A stretch of 64,000 nt of DNA from assembly GCA_049700195.1 (NCBI GenBank), contig JBNAVY010000006.1:14417-78416 (forward strand). Direction: 5' to 3'. Position numbers and translations under genes: made by a program. The notes under the pieces are model-generated. The model made no database searches, was not told the origin of the DNA, and was given only the letters and a program-made list of their open reading frames with translations. Origin of the DNA: JBNAVY01 sp049700195 (GTDB taxonomy: Bacteria > Bacillota > Thermoanaerobacteria > Thermoanaerobacterales > Thermoanaerobacteraceae). Below, in pieces: positions 23,989-33,149 of the stretch. Each line of letters starts with the position of its first letter. Position 1 is the stretch's first letter.

Positions 23989-25254
23989 TTATTGCTTTTT
24001 AAGCATAATATCTAAAATAACATCATCTGTATTTTTCATGCCTTCATTTGAAATAACGCCCAAATTTTGAATTGTCTTTTCTGCTGTTATACCCAAAATG
24101 CCATTATCAGAAGGGATAAACATATTATTTAATGCCAATTTTGAAGCTTCTAAAGCAGATGTAACAGAAATAGAAAGTTTATATGCACATCCGATTTTAG
24201 CACCATCACATATCATACCCGATATCCCAGCTAATACATTTTTAACAGCAGCTTTAATCTGTTCTTTGCTTCCGCCATAAATATAGGTAAGTCCAGCACT
24301 TGCTCCCACACCAGCGGCAACTCCACATCCGCAAATAGGAGATAAAACGCCTATATATGCCTTTACATAACCTGTTAGAAGATGACTAAGTGTAACTGCT
24401 CTTATAATCTTTTCATCATTAAATCCATTTTCTTGACCAATAATTGCTATGGGAAGAATTGCAACAAGACCATGATTACCAGAACCAGCACTACTCATAA
24501 CCGGAAGAGGATATCCCGACATTCTTGCCTCAGATGCCGATGCTGTTAAAGCCTTGGCTAAAGACTCTACATCTTTAACTTGACTTTTTAGCATCTTACC
24601 AATCCCAATTCCAACTTCCTCATTATAACCCGCATAAGCAATTTTTTTATTCATTTTTATACCATCATCTATAAATTTTATCTTGTCAAATTCAACTGTA
24701 TCAGCAAAATCTATTAGTTCATCAATATTAAATTCTTTTATTCTATTTTTTAAACTCCCTTCATCTATTGTTTTCATATTATCATTTGATTTAATAATCT
24801 GTTCATCTTTTCTTTCATAAACAATATTATCATGATTATTTTTAATAATTACTTCAGCTTCATGGTTCTTACTTTTTGCAAATACTTTAATATACAATCC
24901 TTCTATATCTTTTTCTAAACTGAGTTTAATTATTTTTTTATCTAATATTTCTTTAGCTTTTTCAATATCTTTATCAGTTACATCTTTTAATACCTGCAGT
25001 TTATAATCTGATTTACCACAAACCAAAGCCAAAGCGGATGCAAACATAATTCCTTTTTCTTTTGTACCAGGTATAGATACAAACATCCCATTCTTTAAAA
25101 TATTTTTATCAACATATATATTTAAAATTTCTACTTCTTCATGAAGTAATTCATAAGCTCTTGCAACAGCATAAGCAACTGCTCCAGGTTCCGTACATCC
25201 CAAAGCAGGTGTAACACTCACTTTTAAAATATCTAATATAAGATCCTTGTCCAC
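23989..25254 (-). CDS. cdsB: L-cysteine desulfidase (UPF0597 / serine dehydratase alpha-like)
   Basis: A 421-residue iron-sulfur enzyme of the CdsB/CyuA/YhaM family, which breaks L-cysteine to pyruvate, ammonia and sulfide. It opens with VTPALGCTEPGAVAYAVARA, has SGYPLPVMSSAGSGNHG in the middle, and GCGVAAGVGASAG plus GMICDGAKIGCAYK toward the C-terminus; these cysteines are the presumed [4Fe-4S] ligands. The start is GTG 25252-25254 after AAGGAGGT. In Clostridioides difficile cdsB is controlled by the sigma-54 activator CdsR; here a sigma-54 activator is divergently encoded and a good -24/-12 element lies upstream. Length is full for the family. Confidence 0.92.
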   Translation of the reverse strand: MDKDLILDILKVSVTPALGCTEPGAVAYAVARAYELLHEEVEILNIYVDKNILKNGMFVSIPGTKEKGIMFASALALVCGKSDYKLQVLKDVTDKDIEKAKEILDKKIIKLSLEKDIEGLYIKVFAKSKNHEAEVIIKNNHDNIVYERKDEQIIKSNDNMKTIDEGSLKNRIKEFNIDELIDFADTVEFDKIKFIDDGIKMNKKIAYAGYNEEVGIGIGKMLKSQVKDVESLAKALTASASEARMSGYPLPVMSSAGSGNHGLVAILPIAIIGQENGFNDEKIIRAVTLSHLLTGYVKAYIGVLSPICGCGVAAGVGASAGLTYIYGGSKEQIKAAVKNVLAGISGMICDGAKIGCAYKLSISVTSALEASKLALNNMFIPSDNGILGITAEKTIQNLGVISNEGMKNTDDVILDIMLKKQ

Positions 25255-25292
25255 GTTTTAGACCTCCTTGTCCATTTTTTTAAATTATTTAT

Positions 25293-25309
25293 TGCAAAAT
25301 TCATACCAA
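25293..25309 (-). promoter_or_regulatory. Sigma-54 (-24/-12) promoter of cdsB-patB
   Basis: On the minus strand TTGGTATGAATTTTGCA has GG (25306-25307) and GC (25294-25295) separated by exactly 10 bp, and keeps TTGG and TTTTGCA of the consensus. It is about 40 bp upstream of the cdsB start, and a sigma-54 activator is encoded divergently. Confidence 0.85.
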
Positions 25310-25346
25310 TTATTTATATGGATTTATCAAATACTAATATACATTT

Positions 25347-25364
25347 ATTATCAATTTTGATAAT
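25347..25364. promoter_or_regulatory. Operator/enhancer site 1 for the sigma-54 activator
   Basis: ATTATCA-ATTT-TGATAAT is a perfect 7-4-7 inverted repeat, 38 bp upstream of the -24 element. The core TTATCA-N4-TGATAA recurs at 25434-25449, and half sites occur near 25324 and 25394. Confidence 0.7.
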
Positions 25365-25433
25365 ACAAAAAGTTTTTATGCTATATATAGCTATTATCAA
25401 TATTTTAAATGTTTTATCATAAATTAAAAAATT

Positions 25434-25449
25434 TTATCACTTTTGATAA
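25434..25449. promoter_or_regulatory. Operator/enhancer site 2 for the sigma-54 activator
   Basis: TTATCA-CTTT-TGATAA is the same 6-4-6 inverted repeat as site 1, about 125 bp upstream of the -24 element (typical enhancer distance). It overlaps the candidate -35 box of the activator gene, so it could also mediate autorepression. Confidence 0.7.
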
Positions 25450-25471
25450 TTATTTTTATATATGATATCAT
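25443..25471 (+). promoter_or_regulatory. Candidate sigma-A promoter of the sigma-54 activator gene
   Basis: TTGATA (25443-25448) and TATCAT (25466-25471) are 17 bp apart, 35 bp before the start codon. The -35 lies within operator 2. Confidence 0.55.
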
Positions 25472-25505
25472 ATATAAAAATAGCTATTAAAGGAAAGATG
25501 TTTTT

Positions 25506-27254
25506 ATGGATAATTTAATGGAAAATATTAAAAATGAACTTCAAAACATCGCAGAAACTATAAAAGCAATAACAAATGTTGATATTACAATTGTGGATAA
25601 AAATCTAAAAAGAATAGCAGGAACTGGCCCTTTAAAAAACAAAATAGGTAGCTATGCACCTAAAAATTCAGCTTTTGAAAAAGCTCTTACTTCAGGAAAG
25701 CAATATTTAATTTTTGATCCTGCAACTGATGAACTTTGCAAAACTTGCGAAGCTAGAGATATATGCACAGAAAAGCTTGAACTTTGTATACCGATAAAAA
25801 ATGAAAATAAAATTATTGGTATATTAGGTATGTCTATTTTTGATGAAAAAACGAAATTGGAATTCATAACTAAACAAGAAGATTTTAAAAATTTTGAAAG
25901 CAGATTCAGCAGTCTTATTTCAACAAGAATAAATGAAGAAAAATTAGGTGGAATAGTAGAATACCGTTCTTCTGAACTTCTCACTCTTATTAATTCATTA
26001 AATGAGGGAATTATCATTTTAGACAACAGTAAAAACCTTTTATCTATAAACAAATATATGATAGAAAAATTAAACGTAAAAAATTTAATTAATACTTTGA
26101 ATATTTCTGATATTTTACCTCAAAGTGTTTTAAATGAAATGGCAAAAAAAGATTTTAATGGTGAAATAGGTCCTTTGCAGATTAAAGGAAATAAATTTGT
26201 TATAAACTCTTCTTCAATAATAGTTAAAGGCAAAAAAAGAGGTATAGTTATTGTATTTTCGGATTTTGCTAAAATGCAGGAATCTGTTTTTAAAGCTAAC
26301 AAAATATCTGATATTATAACTTTTGATGATATAGCAGGAGAAAGTGATGCAATAAAATATGCAAAAAGACAAGCATATCAAATAGCAGATAAAGATGTTT
26401 CAGTTTTATTGATTGGTGAAAGCGGTACTGGCAAAGAAATTTTTGCAAGGGCCATACACTATAGCAGTAGTCGTAAAAATGAGATTTTTATGCCTATTAA
26501 TTGTGGTGCAATACCAGAAAATTTAATAGAAAGTGAACTTTTTGGCTATGAAAAAGGATCCTTTACTGGCGCAAGTTTAACTGGAAAAATCGGAAAATTT
26601 GAGCTTGCTAAAGATGGAACTATATTTTTAGATGAAATTGGAGACCTGCCTTTAAATATGCAAGTAAAACTTTTACGAGCTCTTGAAGAAAAAGAAATAA
26701 CAAGGATAGGCGGTTTAAATAGTATAAAAGTCAGCCCTCGAATAATATCAGCAACACACAAAAATCTATATAATATGGTTTTAGAAAAAAACTTCAGAGA
26801 AGATTTATTTTATCGTTTAAATGTTGTTCCAATAAATATACCTCCATTAAGAGAAAGAGGCTATGATATTATAATCCTTGCCAGATATTTTTTAGAAAAG
26901 TTTAATAAAATCTATGAAAAAAATATAAAAGGGTTTACAAATAATTGTGAAAAATTACTATTGAAATATCCTTTCCCCGGCAATATAAGGGAACTGAAAA
27001 ACTTAGTTGAATATGCAGTTAATTTCACAGAAAATCAATACATTGAAAGCGAACTAATTCAAAAAAGATTAAACAATTCTAATTTGGCAGATGACAATTT
27101 AACATTACAAAAAATGATTAAAATTTATGAAAAAAATGTTATTAAAGAGCATTTATCTAAATACGGGTATGATTTAAATGGTAAAAAATTAACAGCCAAA
27201 AAACTGGGCATAAGCATCCCAACTCTATATAGAAAACTAAATGATGAATTTTAA
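25506..27254 (+). CDS. cdsR: Sigma-54-dependent transcriptional activator of cysteine catabolism (CdsR-like)
   Basis: A 582-residue enhancer-binding protein. An N-terminal GAF-like sensory domain (about 1-140) carries a four-Cys cluster at residues 78, 81, 87 and 94 (ELCKTCEARDICTEKLELC). A PAS-like segment follows (about 150-260). The AAA+ domain has Walker A GESGTGKE (304-311), the sigma-54 loop GSFTGA (351-356; Ser replaces the usual Ala), FLDEIGDLPLNMQVKLLRAL and NVVPINIPPLRERG. A Fis-type helix-turn-helix LTAKKLGISIPTLYRKL closes the protein. The divergent cdsB gene with a -24/-12 promoter, and the known CdsR-CdsB pair in C. difficile, support control of cysteine desulfidase. The Cys cluster may bind a metal or sense thiols, which is inference. 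Confidence 0.88.
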   Translation: MDNLMENIKNELQNIAETIKAITNVDITIVDKNLKRIAGTGPLKNKIGSYAPKNSAFEKALTSGKQYLIFDPATDELCKTCEARDICTEKLELCIPIKNENKIIGILGMSIFDEKTKLEFITKQEDFKNFESRFSSLISTRINEEKLGGIVEYRSSELLTLINSLNEGIIILDNSKNLLSINKYMIEKLNVKNLINTLNISDILPQSVLNEMAKKDFNGEIGPLQIKGNKFVINSSSIIVKGKKRGIVIVFSDFAKMQESVFKANKISDIITFDDIAGESDAIKYAKRQAYQIADKDVSVLLIGESGTGKEIFARAIHYSSSRKNEIFMPINCGAIPENLIESELFGYEKGSFTGASLTGKIGKFELAKDGTIFLDEIGDLPLNMQVKLLRALEEKEITRIGGLNSIKVSPRIISATHKNLYNMVLEKNFREDLFYRLNVVPINIPPLRERGYDIIILARYFLEKFNKIYEKNIKGFTNNCEKLLLKYPFPGNIRELKNLVEYAVNFTENQYIESELIQKRLNNSNLADDNLTLQKMIKIYEKNVIKEHLSKYGYDLNGKKLTAKKLGISIPTLYRKLNDEF

Positions 27255-27304
27255 GTATAATTTTTTTATGTTATAATAAAACAAAAATTATAAGGGGGAT
27301 ATTT

Positions 27305-28342
27305 ATGAAATACATCGATTTAAGAAGTGATACTGTAACTATACCAACTGATGAAATGAGAAAAGCTATGTATAAAGCAGAAGTTGGAGATGATGTATAT
27401 AGAGAAGATCCTACTATTATTAAGCTTGAAGAAATGGCTGCAGAAATGTTTGGCAAAGAAGCAGCCTTACTTGTAACAAGTGGCACTCAAGGTAATCAGG
27501 TTTCTGTTATGACACATACTCATCCTGGACAAGAAATAATTGTTGAAGAAAATTCTCATATAATTACTTATGAAGTTGGTGGTATTGGATATCTGTCAGG
27601 TGTTCAGACAAAAGCTTTAAAAAGTAACAAAGGGGTTTTAAATCCTGCAGATGTAGAAAAAGCAATAAGACATGAAGATATTCACTACCCAAAAACTAGC
27701 CTTATATGTTTAGAAAACACCCATAATAGAGCTGGTGGTACAGTAACTCCTGTTGAAATTATGAAAGAAATTTATGAAATAGCTAAAAATCATGATCTGC
27801 CAGTTCATTTAGATGGTGCAAGAATATTTAATGCTGCTACATACCTTAATACAAATGTAAAAGAAATTGCTAAATATGCTGATAGTATAATGTTTTGTCT
27901 TTCAAAAGGTTTATGTGCACCGATAGGTTCAGTAATTGTAGGTAAAAAAGACTTTATTGAAAGAGCAAGAAAATATCGTAAAATGCTTGGAGGAGGAATG
28001 AGACAGGCTGGTTTTATTGCAGCAGCAGGTATTATAGCTCTTGAAAAGATGACAAATAGACTTCAGGAAGACCATGATAATGCAAGATTTTTAGCAGAAG
28101 GTTTAATAAATATTCCAGGAATTGATCTTGATATTGAAACAGTACAAACTAATATAATTATGACAAATATTTCTGGAACTGGCATGACTGGAAAAGAATT
28201 GGCTTTAAAACTAAAAGAATATGATATTATAATAAATGGAGGCAATGACTCTTCTGTGAGATTTGTGACCCACTACTACATTACTAAAAAAGATATTGAA
28301 AAAACTATTAAAGCAATTGAAAAAATTGTAAGAAAAGCATAA
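27305..28342 (+). CDS. ltaE: Low-specificity L-threonine aldolase
   Basis: A 345-residue fold-type I PLP enzyme that splits L-threonine or allo-threonine into glycine and acetaldehyde. The start IDLRSDTVTIPTDEMRKAM is diagnostic. DVYREDPT, VTSGTQGNQV, HLDGARIFNAA and the PLP lysine in MFCLSKGLCAPIGSVIVG are all present. A strong AAGGGGG ribosome-binding site lies 7 nt before the ATG. It follows the sigma-54 activator by 50 bp on the same strand and may be partly cotranscribed with it. It ends in a terminator shared with sbcC. Confidence 0.95.
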   Translation: MKYIDLRSDTVTIPTDEMRKAMYKAEVGDDVYREDPTIIKLEEMAAEMFGKEAALLVTSGTQGNQVSVMTHTHPGQEIIVEENSHIITYEVGGIGYLSGVQTKALKSNKGVLNPADVEKAIRHEDIHYPKTSLICLENTHNRAGGTVTPVEIMKEIYEIAKNHDLPVHLDGARIFNAATYLNTNVKEIAKYADSIMFCLSKGLCAPIGSVIVGKKDFIERARKYRKMLGGGMRQAGFIAAAGIIALEKMTNRLQEDHDNARFLAEGLINIPGIDLDIETVQTNIIMTNISGTGMTGKELALKLKEYDIIINGGNDSSVRFVTHYYITKKDIEKTIKAIEKIVRKA

Positions 28343-28364
28343 AGAGAAGGATCCCCTTCTCTTT
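28341..28364. terminator. Bidirectional terminator spanning the stop codons of ltaE and sbcC
   Basis: AAAGAGAAGG (28341-28350) pairs with CCTTCTCTTT (28355-28364). The ltaE stop (28340-28342) and the sbcC stop (28363-28365) lie at its two ends. No long U-tract follows on either side, so it may be modest in strength. Confidence 0.65.
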
Positions 28365-31300
28365 ATGTATATTCTATTTTAACTTTGCTACCCTCTCCAT
28401 AAACATTTGGAGGTGTAATAATTAATTTTATAGGTACCCTATCTTTTAGTTCATCAACATGACTTATTATACCAACAACCATGTTATCTTTTTTTAATCT
28501 CTCTAAAGATGTCATTACAATATCAAGCAGCTCTTGATCTAAGCTTCCAAAGCCTTCATCAAGGAAAAAGAATTCTAAAGGAGCCTTCCCTTTTAATTGT
28601 ATATGTGATGAAAGAGCCAGAGCTAAAGAAAGAGAAGTTAAAAAAGTTTCCCCACCAGACAAAGTATCAACAGATCGCCTTACACCACCATTATAATCAT
28701 CTCTTATTACAAAATTATTCTCACCATCAATCTCTAAAGCATATCTTCCCTTACTGATTTCTTTAAGCCTTTTAGAGGCAGTAAAAGTTATATATTTCAG
28801 TTGCTTTGCAGCAATAAAATCTACAAATCTGTTACCATAAAACATATTGTCTAACTCTTTTAGAATATCTACAATATTTTCTAACTCTTTTTTCTGTTTA
28901 TTAAATTCTAATACTTTAGCCAAATTCTCCTGCATATCTTGAATTGTTTTTTCTGTAGCTCCTATTTCCTTTCTTTTTTGATTTAAGATAAGTCCTAAGT
29001 CTTCTGTTTTTTCTATCAATTGCCTCAATTCATTTTCGTTAATCTTCTGACATTTAAGTATGTTCTCGAGTCTTTCTATATCTCTATTTACAGATACATA
29101 GTTGTTATCAAAATCCTTTATTTCAATTTCTATAGATTTAATACTTTCATTAGTCAAAATATTTTCTAAAACTTCGTCTTTATCTTTAAACCCTTTCTCC
29201 TTTAAAGCAGTTTCAAGTTTTTCTTTCTGCTCCATAAAAATTTTATACAACAAATTATGAGTTTCATGGGCAGATATTTTTTTATTCTCTATATTCTGTT
29301 TTTCTAATCTAATCTTTTCCAAAAGCTCTTTTAAAGCACTTTCCGCATTTATAATTCTTTCTTTACTTTGAATAATCTCTTTTTGATATTCTTCTATATT
29401 TTTCCCCTCTATTAAAATATCATATTCTCTTTGTTTTTCGTCAATGATTTTCTTTTTTTCTTTCCCTATTTCTTCAATCTGACCTTTTCTTATTAAAAGT
29501 ATGTTAAAATTTTGGGTCAATTCATCTCTTTTTATTGTTGTATCTTCAATTACATTTTTTAACTTTTCTATATCTTTCCTCAAAACTTCTATTTCTCTAT
29601 CAAAATTATTTATTTTGTCAACTTCTTTTTTAAAATCATATATGCCTAAATCTTCTATGAAAAATGCTAGTTTATTTTTTAATTTATCATGATTTATTAG
29701 CATATCATCGGTTGATGATTCAAGTTCTTGCAAAATGTTAAGGTCTTTATTAATACTCTCTTTTACTCTTGTATATTTTAAATCTAATGAGGTTCTTTCT
29801 TCTATTAGCTTTTTTAACAATAATTCTAACTTTTCTTTAGAGCTATTCCATACTTCAAAATGCCTTTTACTATTTGTAAAAGTATTCTCCAACACTTTTA
29901 CATTTTCTTCTATTTTAAAAACCTCTATATCTTTTAAATCATTTATTAGCTTTTCATAATCTTTTTTATATATTTCTTCTCTAGCCTCTATTTTTAATAG
30001 ATAATTTTTTAACTCAACAACTTTATTTTGATATTCTATTATTTCTTTTTCTATTTTATCTTTTAGTATTTGCTTTTCCTTTATTACATGTTCATCAGCT
30101 TTTTCTGCCAATTTTTCATGGTGTAAAGATCCACATACAGGACATGGAATACCTTCTTTTAAACCATCTGCTAATTCACCAGCCATATTATTTTTTATAA
30201 GTTTATCTATATCAATTTTTATTTTCTCTAAAATATTATTCTTATTTATTAGTTCACTCTCGACTGCTTTTATCTCACTAACTTTTGTTTCCTTTATCTT
30301 GAAAATTTCTTTTAAATTATTTTCTAACTCAATTTTTAAATTAATTTTTTCTTTTAGTTCTAAGACTTCAGCCTTTTTTCTTTCCAACGTTTCTTGAATA
30401 TGTAAAAGTTCATCATTAGTTGGTGGCTTTTTATTTTCTAGCTCCTTTAATTTATTTTCTATATTTCTTATTTCAAGTTTTTTATTAATTAATAATTCAT
30501 CCATTTCTTTAAACTGGTCTTTTTGTTTTTTTATCACTTCTTTTAAATTTAATATTTTCCCCTCTTTTTCTTTTATTTCTTTATCTATCCTTTCAAATTC
30601 TTTTTGAATCTCAAAAGCAGAAAATATTTTTTCTTTAATTTCGGGTTTAATTTTAATATTATTTATTTTTTTTTCTTTTTCGTACAAGTTTTTCTTTGAA
30701 CCTTCTATGAAATCATTTAATGACTTTAAATTTTTTTCAACTTCATATATATTATTTTTTAGATCTTTAAACTCTTTTAAAAGACTTTCTTTTTCATTAG
30801 CTACTTTTTTTATTTCTTCTTTTAAAGTTCTTGCCCTTTTTATTTTTTCCTCTTTTTCAATTATAACTGGAATTTTTTCTTCTTTTTCTTTTAATGCAAT
30901 ATCATAATCTTCTTGGGCTTTTTTAAATAAAACTTCTTTTTCCTTAAGTTTGTTAGTGTATTCTTCAACTTCTTTTTGATTTACATTGATCTTTTTATAT
31001 GTTTCATCTAATGAATCTATATATGGTTTAATAGATATAGCCTTTTCTGCCTTTTCTAATTTTTTTCGTTTATCTTCAACTTCTTTTACCTTTAAGTCTA
31101 ACATTTCCTTTTTTAATAATAATTGATTTAATTCTTGTTGCTTTTCCCAGATACTTTTTAATCTGTTACATTCAATATCTAAATTTGACTTTTCTTTTTC
31201 TAATTTTTCTTCTTCAGTTTTTAGGAAAATCAATTTCTTATTTAAATCTTCAATTGCAGTTTCACTCACACCTTCATGTTGACTTAACTTAGCATTTATT

Positions 31301-31908
31301 TCATTTAACATATCAACCTTTTTCTTTTTCTCTTCTCTTATTCTAAGCAAAAGTATATTACCATACTTTTCTAAACCGAAAATTCTTTCCAGCATATCTC
31401 TTCTTTCTTTGCCTGTAAGCTTTAAAAATTCACTAAATTTCCCTTGAGGCAGAACTACTGAACGAGTAAAATCTTCAGCTGTAAGTCCAATTATTTCTAA
31501 TATTTTTTGTTGAACATCTCTATCTTTTTCTGCTAAAACTAAGTTTGTATTATCTTTTAATTCTCTTAATCTAACTAAAGTTGTTTTATAACCACCGCTT
31601 TTTTGGTCTTTTTTTATACTTCTTTCAACTACATAAACTTTCCTTGTACCATCAACTCCTATTTCAAACTGGTAAAACAAAGATAGTGAAGGAGATTGAG
31701 TATTTATAAAATCTTTACTGTTTCTTGGTATTTTACCATACATTGAAAGTGTTATTGCATCTATAATAGTAGATTTCCCACTTCCTGTAGGCCCAAATAT
31801 CCCGAATAGACCTTTTTCTGTAAGAATTTTAAAGTCAATGATTTGTTCATCAATAAAACTGTTAAGTCCTGTTATTTTAAGTTTGAGAGGTTTCATGTTC
31901 TTCATCAT
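28363..31908 (-). CDS. sbcC: Exonuclease subunit SbcC (Rad50-like ATPase)
   Basis: A 1181-residue SMC-like ATPase, the partner of SbcD in the Mre11-Rad50-type nuclease that opens hairpins and protein-blocked DNA ends. Walker A GPTGSGKSTIIDAI lies near residue 40. Long Lys/Glu-rich coiled coils (about 180-560 and 620-1020) flank a zinc hook with CPVC near residue 590. The C-terminal lobe has the signature VDTLSGGETFLTSLSLALAL and Walker B LEFFFLDEGFGSLDQ. Translation probably starts at one of the clustered ATGs just after AAGGAAG (31900-31908), inside the end of sbcD (32-bp overlap). It is the last gene of the addB-addA-sbcD-sbcC operon. Confidence 0.95.
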   Translation of the reverse strand: MMKNMKPLKLKITGLNSFIDEQIIDFKILTEKGLFGIFGPTGSGKSTIIDAITLSMYGKIPRNSKDFINTQSPSLSLFYQFEIGVDGTRKVYVVERSIKKDQKSGGYKTTLVRLRELKDNTNLVLAEKDRDVQQKILEIIGLTAEDFTRSVVLPQGKFSEFLKLTGKERRDMLERIFGLEKYGNILLLRIREEKKKKVDMLNEINAKLSQHEGVSETAIEDLNKKLIFLKTEEEKLEKEKSNLDIECNRLKSIWEKQQELNQLLLKKEMLDLKVKEVEDKRKKLEKAEKAISIKPYIDSLDETYKKINVNQKEVEEYTNKLKEKEVLFKKAQEDYDIALKEKEEKIPVIIEKEEKIKRARTLKEEIKKVANEKESLLKEFKDLKNNIYEVEKNLKSLNDFIEGSKKNLYEKEKKINNIKIKPEIKEKIFSAFEIQKEFERIDKEIKEKEGKILNLKEVIKKQKDQFKEMDELLINKKLEIRNIENKLKELENKKPPTNDELLHIQETLERKKAEVLELKEKINLKIELENNLKEIFKIKETKVSEIKAVESELINKNNILEKIKIDIDKLIKNNMAGELADGLKEGIPCPVCGSLHHEKLAEKADEHVIKEKQILKDKIEKEIIEYQNKVVELKNYLLKIEAREEIYKKDYEKLINDLKDIEVFKIEENVKVLENTFTNSKRHFEVWNSSKEKLELLLKKLIEERTSLDLKYTRVKESINKDLNILQELESSTDDMLINHDKLKNKLAFFIEDLGIYDFKKEVDKINNFDREIEVLRKDIEKLKNVIEDTTIKRDELTQNFNILLIRKGQIEEIGKEKKKIIDEKQREYDILIEGKNIEEYQKEIIQSKERIINAESALKELLEKIRLEKQNIENKKISAHETHNLLYKIFMEQKEKLETALKEKGFKDKDEVLENILTNESIKSIEIEIKDFDNNYVSVNRDIERLENILKCQKINENELRQLIEKTEDLGLILNQKRKEIGATEKTIQDMQENLAKVLEFNKQKKELENIVDILKELDNMFYGNRFVDFIAAKQLKYITFTASKRLKEISKGRYALEIDGENNFVIRDDYNGGVRRSVDTLSGGETFLTSLSLALALSSHIQLKGKAPLEFFFLDEGFGSLDQELLDIVMTSLERLKKDNMVVGIISHVDELKDRVPIKLIITPPNVYGEGSKVKIEYT

Positions 31909-33094
31909 CTTCCTTTATAATATTCAAGAAAAGTTCTAATACTTCATTTTTAGGTGGAATCTTATTTTCTCTTATATAAAATTCTTCAAATAATTCTTTT
32001 ATACTTTTATCTTCTATGTCACAATCTTCAAGGCTAATTTCGTCTTCAGGCAAAATAGGCCTAATCTCTACAATATCTGGAAGTATCCTTTTCATTTCCT
32101 TAATCTTTGAAGATGGAAGCGGAGTTTCTGTTTTTATCTCAAAATATGCCCATATATCTCTACTCTTGTACTCATTACAAATGTTTATTGCATCATCAAT
32201 ATTATTACATGTAAAAACCTCAATAGGTTTATAGTTTTTAAAAAACACTTCTTTAACTTCTGCTATTTCTCCAGGCTTTAAATTTACTAAATATGCTGAC
32301 TTTGACTGGTTCATTTCACTTTTGCTATATTGTATGGGAGAACCAGAATAATACGCAGACAAAACTGAAGAAATCTTCTGTGGCTTATGTAGATGCCCAA
32401 GGGCTATATATTGTGCTTTTTGCGGAAGATGCCTGATTTCGACAGTAAAACTTCCTCCTAATTGGATTGGCCTTTCAGAAGCAGATTCTTCACCTCCAGC
32501 AACAAAGATATGAGATACCGCAATATTTATAGTATCATCCCTATATTTTTTTGATAATTCATTAAAAATTAATGAAACCCTCTCTGAATAGCTTTCCTGT
32601 TGACTTTTTTCGTCCAGTTGTAATGTGAAAATCTCATTTAATCTTCTTTCACTGGGATATGGTAAAGCAATAACAATTGCTTTTTCACCCTTAATTTCAA
32701 TTTCAAAAAAACTTTCCCCTGAATCTATAATCTTAAATTTTCCAAAATCACCTTTGGGCACAACTGTTTTTGGCAAACCTAAAAGTATAACTCCCTGATC
32801 ATAAGCAAGAGAACTTGCTGCTGAAAGTCTTTCAGGATTATCATGATTCCCTGCTATAACTAAAACTACTCTGTCACCATTTGTAAGTTTTTTCAAAGTA
32901 TTGTAAAAAAGAGTCTCGGCCTTTGCAGGAGGATTAAAAGAATCATAGATATCACCAGCAATAATAACTAAATCAACATTGTTTTCCTCTACGATATTAA
33001 CAAAGTCATCTAAAAACTTCTCTTGTTCCGGAAGCCTAGAAAAACTTTCAAGATTTTTACCCAAATGCCAGTCTGATGTATGTAAAATTTTCAT
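31877..33094 (-). CDS. sbcD: Exonuclease subunit SbcD (Mre11-like nuclease)
   Basis: A 405-residue metallophosphoesterase nuclease. The metal-binding motifs are in order: HTSDWHLGKNLES (motif I), IIAGDIYDSFNPP (II), VIAGNHDNPERL (III), IAVSHIFVAGG (IV) and YIALGHLHKPQ (V). The C-terminal capping domain is present. It works with SbcC, whose start overlaps this stop. GAAGGTG precedes the ATG. It lies 55 bp after addA in the same direction, without a terminator between, so double-strand-break processing functions are grouped in one transcript. Confidence 0.95.
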   Translation of the reverse strand: MKILHTSDWHLGKNLESFSRLPEQEKFLDDFVNIVEENNVDLVIIAGDIYDSFNPPAKAETLFYNTLKKLTNGDRVVLVIAGNHDNPERLSAASSLAYDQGVILLGLPKTVVPKGDFGKFKIIDSGESFFEIEIKGEKAIVIALPYPSERRLNEIFTLQLDEKSQQESYSERVSLIFNELSKKYRDDTINIAVSHIFVAGGEESASERPIQLGGSFTVEIRHLPQKAQYIALGHLHKPQKISSVLSAYYSGSPIQYSKSEMNQSKSAYLVNLKPGEIAEVKEVFFKNYKPIEVFTCNNIDDAINICNEYKSRDIWAYFEIKTETPLPSSKIKEMKRILPDIVEIRPILPEDEISLEDCDIEDKSIKELFEEFYIRENKIPPKNEVLELFLNIIKEDDEEHETSQT

Positions 33095-33149
33095 TTTATC
33101 ACCTTCAAATCTTTAATTTGTGAAACACCAGGAAGTTTTTCTTATTAGT

